DNA from: Clostridia bacterium
GTDB taxonomy: Bacteria > Bacillota_A > Clostridia > Oscillospirales > CAG-272
NCBI GenBank assembly: GCA_017630995.1
Contig: JAGBUD010000103.1
Location: 1 to 6,183 of the forward strand
Direction of reading: 5' to 3'
Length of the DNA: 6,183 bases
This document shows positions 4,963 to 6,183 of the stretch, in pieces. Position 1 is the stretch's first letter; every line of letters starts with the position of its first letter. A program made the position numbers and the translations under genes. The notes beneath the pieces were generated by a model, which was not told the origin of the DNA, did no database searches, and saw only the letters and a list, made by a program, of their open reading frames with translations.

Positions 4963-5547
4963 TCACTGTGCGGGCTGATTTTCACCGCTGTTTTGAACCT
5001 CGGGGCGAGGAATAGGCTCAACGTTGTAAACGGTTTCGTAGCAGGAGTAGTCGTCGGGAATATCAAACCTAACGCCTTCGATTTTTATATACCGTGCGTA
5101 ATCGTTCGTGTAGGTTGAAAGGGGTCTTCCGTAGGCGTCGTCGGTTTGCGCCGCAACGAGCGTGTCGGCTCCCTCGAATCCAACGACGAGAAGAGTGTGA
5201 TAAAAGCCTTCGCCGTTTCTGCCAAGCTGAATAACGTCACCAATTTCAAGCTCGTCAATTCCCGCCTCTCTGCCAAAAGGGCCGATACCTTTGTTTTGCG
5301 TCATAAAATTGTAAAAGTATTCAACGCCCGTCCAAGATGGAGAGCGCTCATTGAGGGAGATGAAATACCAACCGAAAGTCGGTGTGTAGTTCATTTGGCA
5401 AGAGCCTGCAAAAATGCTTTGAGAAACGAAATTCGTGCAGTTTCCGCCAATTCCCGCAAAGCTTTCGAAATACGGGTTTTGGGCAAATGCAAATTTTCGA
5501 GCATAATTAACTGCGTTTTCTCTTTTGTACGGTTTTATTACGAGCAT
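4963..5547 (-). CDS. Amidase_6-domain (putative amidase, NlpC/CHAP-like) protein
   Basis: The 194-residue protein matches the putative amidase domain family (Amidase_6) found in many Clostridia and Bacilli, a papain-like cysteine hydrolase fold. The domain spans about residues 7-155. The likely nucleophile is C37 in GGNCTNFVSQ (34-43), and the likely catalytic His is H117 in FYHTLLVVG. Typical stretches between them are MNYTPTFGWYFIS (52-64), WTGVEYFYNFMT (72-83) and IGDVIQL (102-108). A polar tail rich in Pro, Glu and Asn (about 173-194) follows. There is no signal peptide or membrane segment, and no cell-wall-binding domain, so secretion and a peptidoglycan substrate are not supported. The start is the only reasonable one, since the next Met is residue 52, beyond the nucleophile; an AAAGGCGG-type ribosome site is somewhat far (about 11 nt). 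It is monocistronic and convergent with the yitT-like gene. Confidence 0.88.
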   Translation of the reverse strand: MLVIKPYKRENAVNYARKFAFAQNPYFESFAGIGGNCTNFVSQSIFAGSCQMNYTPTFGWYFISLNERSPSWTGVEYFYNFMTQNKGIGPFGREAGIDELEIGDVIQLGRNGEGFYHTLLVVGFEGADTLVAAQTDDAYGRPLSTYTNDYARYIKIEGVRFDIPDDYSCYETVYNVEPIPRPEVQNSGENQPAQ

Positions 5548-5586
5548 AGCTTATCTGTCCGCCTTTGTGAATATTGTTGTAGTGAT

Positions 5587-5617
5587 ATTTTATGTAAAAA
5601 ATATATTTTTGTGTAAA
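5587..5617 (-). promoter_or_regulatory. Weak candidate promoter of the amidase gene
   Basis: On the minus strand, TTTACA (5617-5612) and TAAAAT (5592-5587) could act as -35 and -10 boxes, but the 19-nt spacer is long. Transcription would start near 5580, about 33 nt before the ATG at 5547. The region is so AT-rich that chance matches are likely. Confidence 0.3.
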
Positions 5618-5624
5618 AATAGTA

Positions 5625-5653
5625 TTGTAATGAAAAAAAGTTTGGTGTATAAT
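5625..5653 (+). promoter_or_regulatory. Sigma-A promoter of the GMP synthase gene
   Basis: TTGTAA (5625-5630), a 17-nt spacer and a perfect TATAAT (5648-5653). The AT-rich stretch just upstream, including A-tracts at 5596-5600 and 5615-5619, could act as an UP element. Transcription should start near 5660, giving a leader of about 60 nt. I see no purine-riboswitch core in this leader. Confidence 0.75.
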
Positions 5654-5720
5654 ATATTTTATTAAAAGCAAATGTCGAAATATTAAAGCTTATTTTGAGA
5701 AATAAATCGGAGGAAAAGAA

Positions 5721-6183
5721 ATGGATACTAACAGAAGACCCGAAACTATGGAAAGAATAGTTAATTTTGAACAGGCAAACGCATTTATCGACGAGCAGGT
5801 AAAGCTTGTCAGAGAGCAGGTTGGTGACAAAAAGGTTTTACTCGCGCTTTCGGGCGGAGTTGATAGCTCGGTTGTTGCTGCGCTTCTCATAAAGGCAATA
5901 GGCAAGCAGCTTGTATGCGTTCACGTAAACCACGGACTTATGCGCAAGGACGAATCCGAAAACGTTATAAAGCTTTTCATGGGCGAACTTGACGCAAATC
6001 TTATATACGTTGACGCAACTGACAGATTTTTGAATCTTCTTGCAGGTGTATCCGAACCCGAAAAAAAGAGAAAGATTATAGGCGCGGAATTCATAAACGT
6101 TTTCGTTGACGAAGCGCGCAAGCTCGAGGGCATTTCTTATCTCGCACAGGGAACTATTTATACCGATATTCTCGAAAGCGTAA
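5721..6183 (+). CDS. guaA: GMP synthase ATP-pyrophosphatase subunit (guaA-type), partial at window end
   Basis: The first 154 codons of a GMP synthase synthetase domain are present; the 3' part lies beyond the window. The enzyme adenylates XMP with ATP and aminates it to GMP, the last step of guanine nucleotide synthesis. The PP-loop SGGVDSS lies at residues 44-50, followed by [15 protein letters not shown] (64-78) and the family motifs [18 protein letters not shown] and [13 protein letters not shown] near the end of the visible part. Start: ATG 5721 with a strong GGAGG (5709-5713) 7 nt upstream. An in-frame TAA at 5703-5705 shows that nothing is fused upstream. The usual bacterial GuaA has an N-terminal glutamine amidotransferase domain of about 190 residues; that domain is absent, so this is a stand-alone synthetase subunit that needs a separate glutaminase partner (or free ammonia), not seen here. 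Confidence 0.93.
   Translation, partial: MDTNRRPETMERIVNFEQANAFIDEQVKLVREQVGDKKVLLALSGGVDSSVVAALLIKAIGKQLVCVHVNHGLMRKDESENVIKLFMGELDANLIYVDATDRFLNLLAGVSEPEKKRKIIGAEFINVFVDEARKLEGISYLAQGTIYTDILESV

Noticed and set aside
5146..5616. 156-codon open frame on the plus strand opposite the amidase gene
   Set aside because: It overlaps a well-supported Amidase_6 gene, has no family resemblance and no convincing start signal.
5654..5720. Purine riboswitch in the leader of the GMP synthase gene
   Set aside because: The leader is only about 60 nt, AT-rich, and lacks the paired stems and conserved core of the purine aptamer.

Overview
The window looks like chromosomal DNA from a Gram-positive anaerobe of the class Clostridia, probably an uncultured Oscillospiraceae/Ruminococcaceae-type gut bacterium. 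The grounds are strong GGAGG-type ribosome sites, sigma-A promoters, a YitT-family membrane protein, a Clostridia-type amidase-fold (Amidase_6) protein and moderate GC with AT-rich intergenic DNA. This placement is an inference from gene content, not from a database match.

Layout, left to right. (1) A complete tRNA-Asp(GUC) with encoded CCA (2-78) and its intrinsic terminator. (2) A rightward single-gene unit with a very good extended -10 promoter, encoding an SbcD/Mre11/YhaO-like metallophosphoesterase whose later metal-ligand motifs are degenerate. (3) A bidirectional terminator, then a leftward two-gene operon: an EamA/DMT transporter (3295-2372) followed 2 nt later by a PIG-L/LmbE-type deacetylase (2369-1497). 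(4) A compact intergenic region with two back-to-back sigma-A promoters. The rightward one drives a YitT-family (DUF161 + DUF2179) protein (3429-4376). (5) A 586-bp gene-free stretch. (6) A leftward Amidase_6 protein (5547-4963). (7) An AT-rich spacer with a TATAAT promoter, then the start of a stand-alone GMP synthase ATP-pyrophosphatase subunit (guaA-type), cut by the window end.

The most unusual part is the gene-free stretch at 4377-4962. It holds a tandem duplication (194-bp period, 188 of 193 compared positions identical) of an array of 9-nt AGTGATATT boxes separated by mini-palindromes. The left half of each copy carries the box in one orientation and the right half in the other, so each copy is an imperfect large palindrome. 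The array and a unique, hairpin-rich left segment lie between two arms of a perfect 13-bp inverted repeat (4378-4390 and 4934-4946). That repeat has the same A-tract/stem/T-tract design as the bidirectional terminator at 1423-1475. The simplest reading is that a non-coding palindromic element of about 540 bp inserted into the loop of a bidirectional terminator between the convergent yitT-like and amidase genes, then duplicated internally. No protein of the element is visible here.

Apart from the transporter/deacetylase pair the genes do not form one pathway. They are short transcription units in alternating orientation (+, - -, +, -, +), with terminators at convergent junctions and paired promoters at divergent ones.
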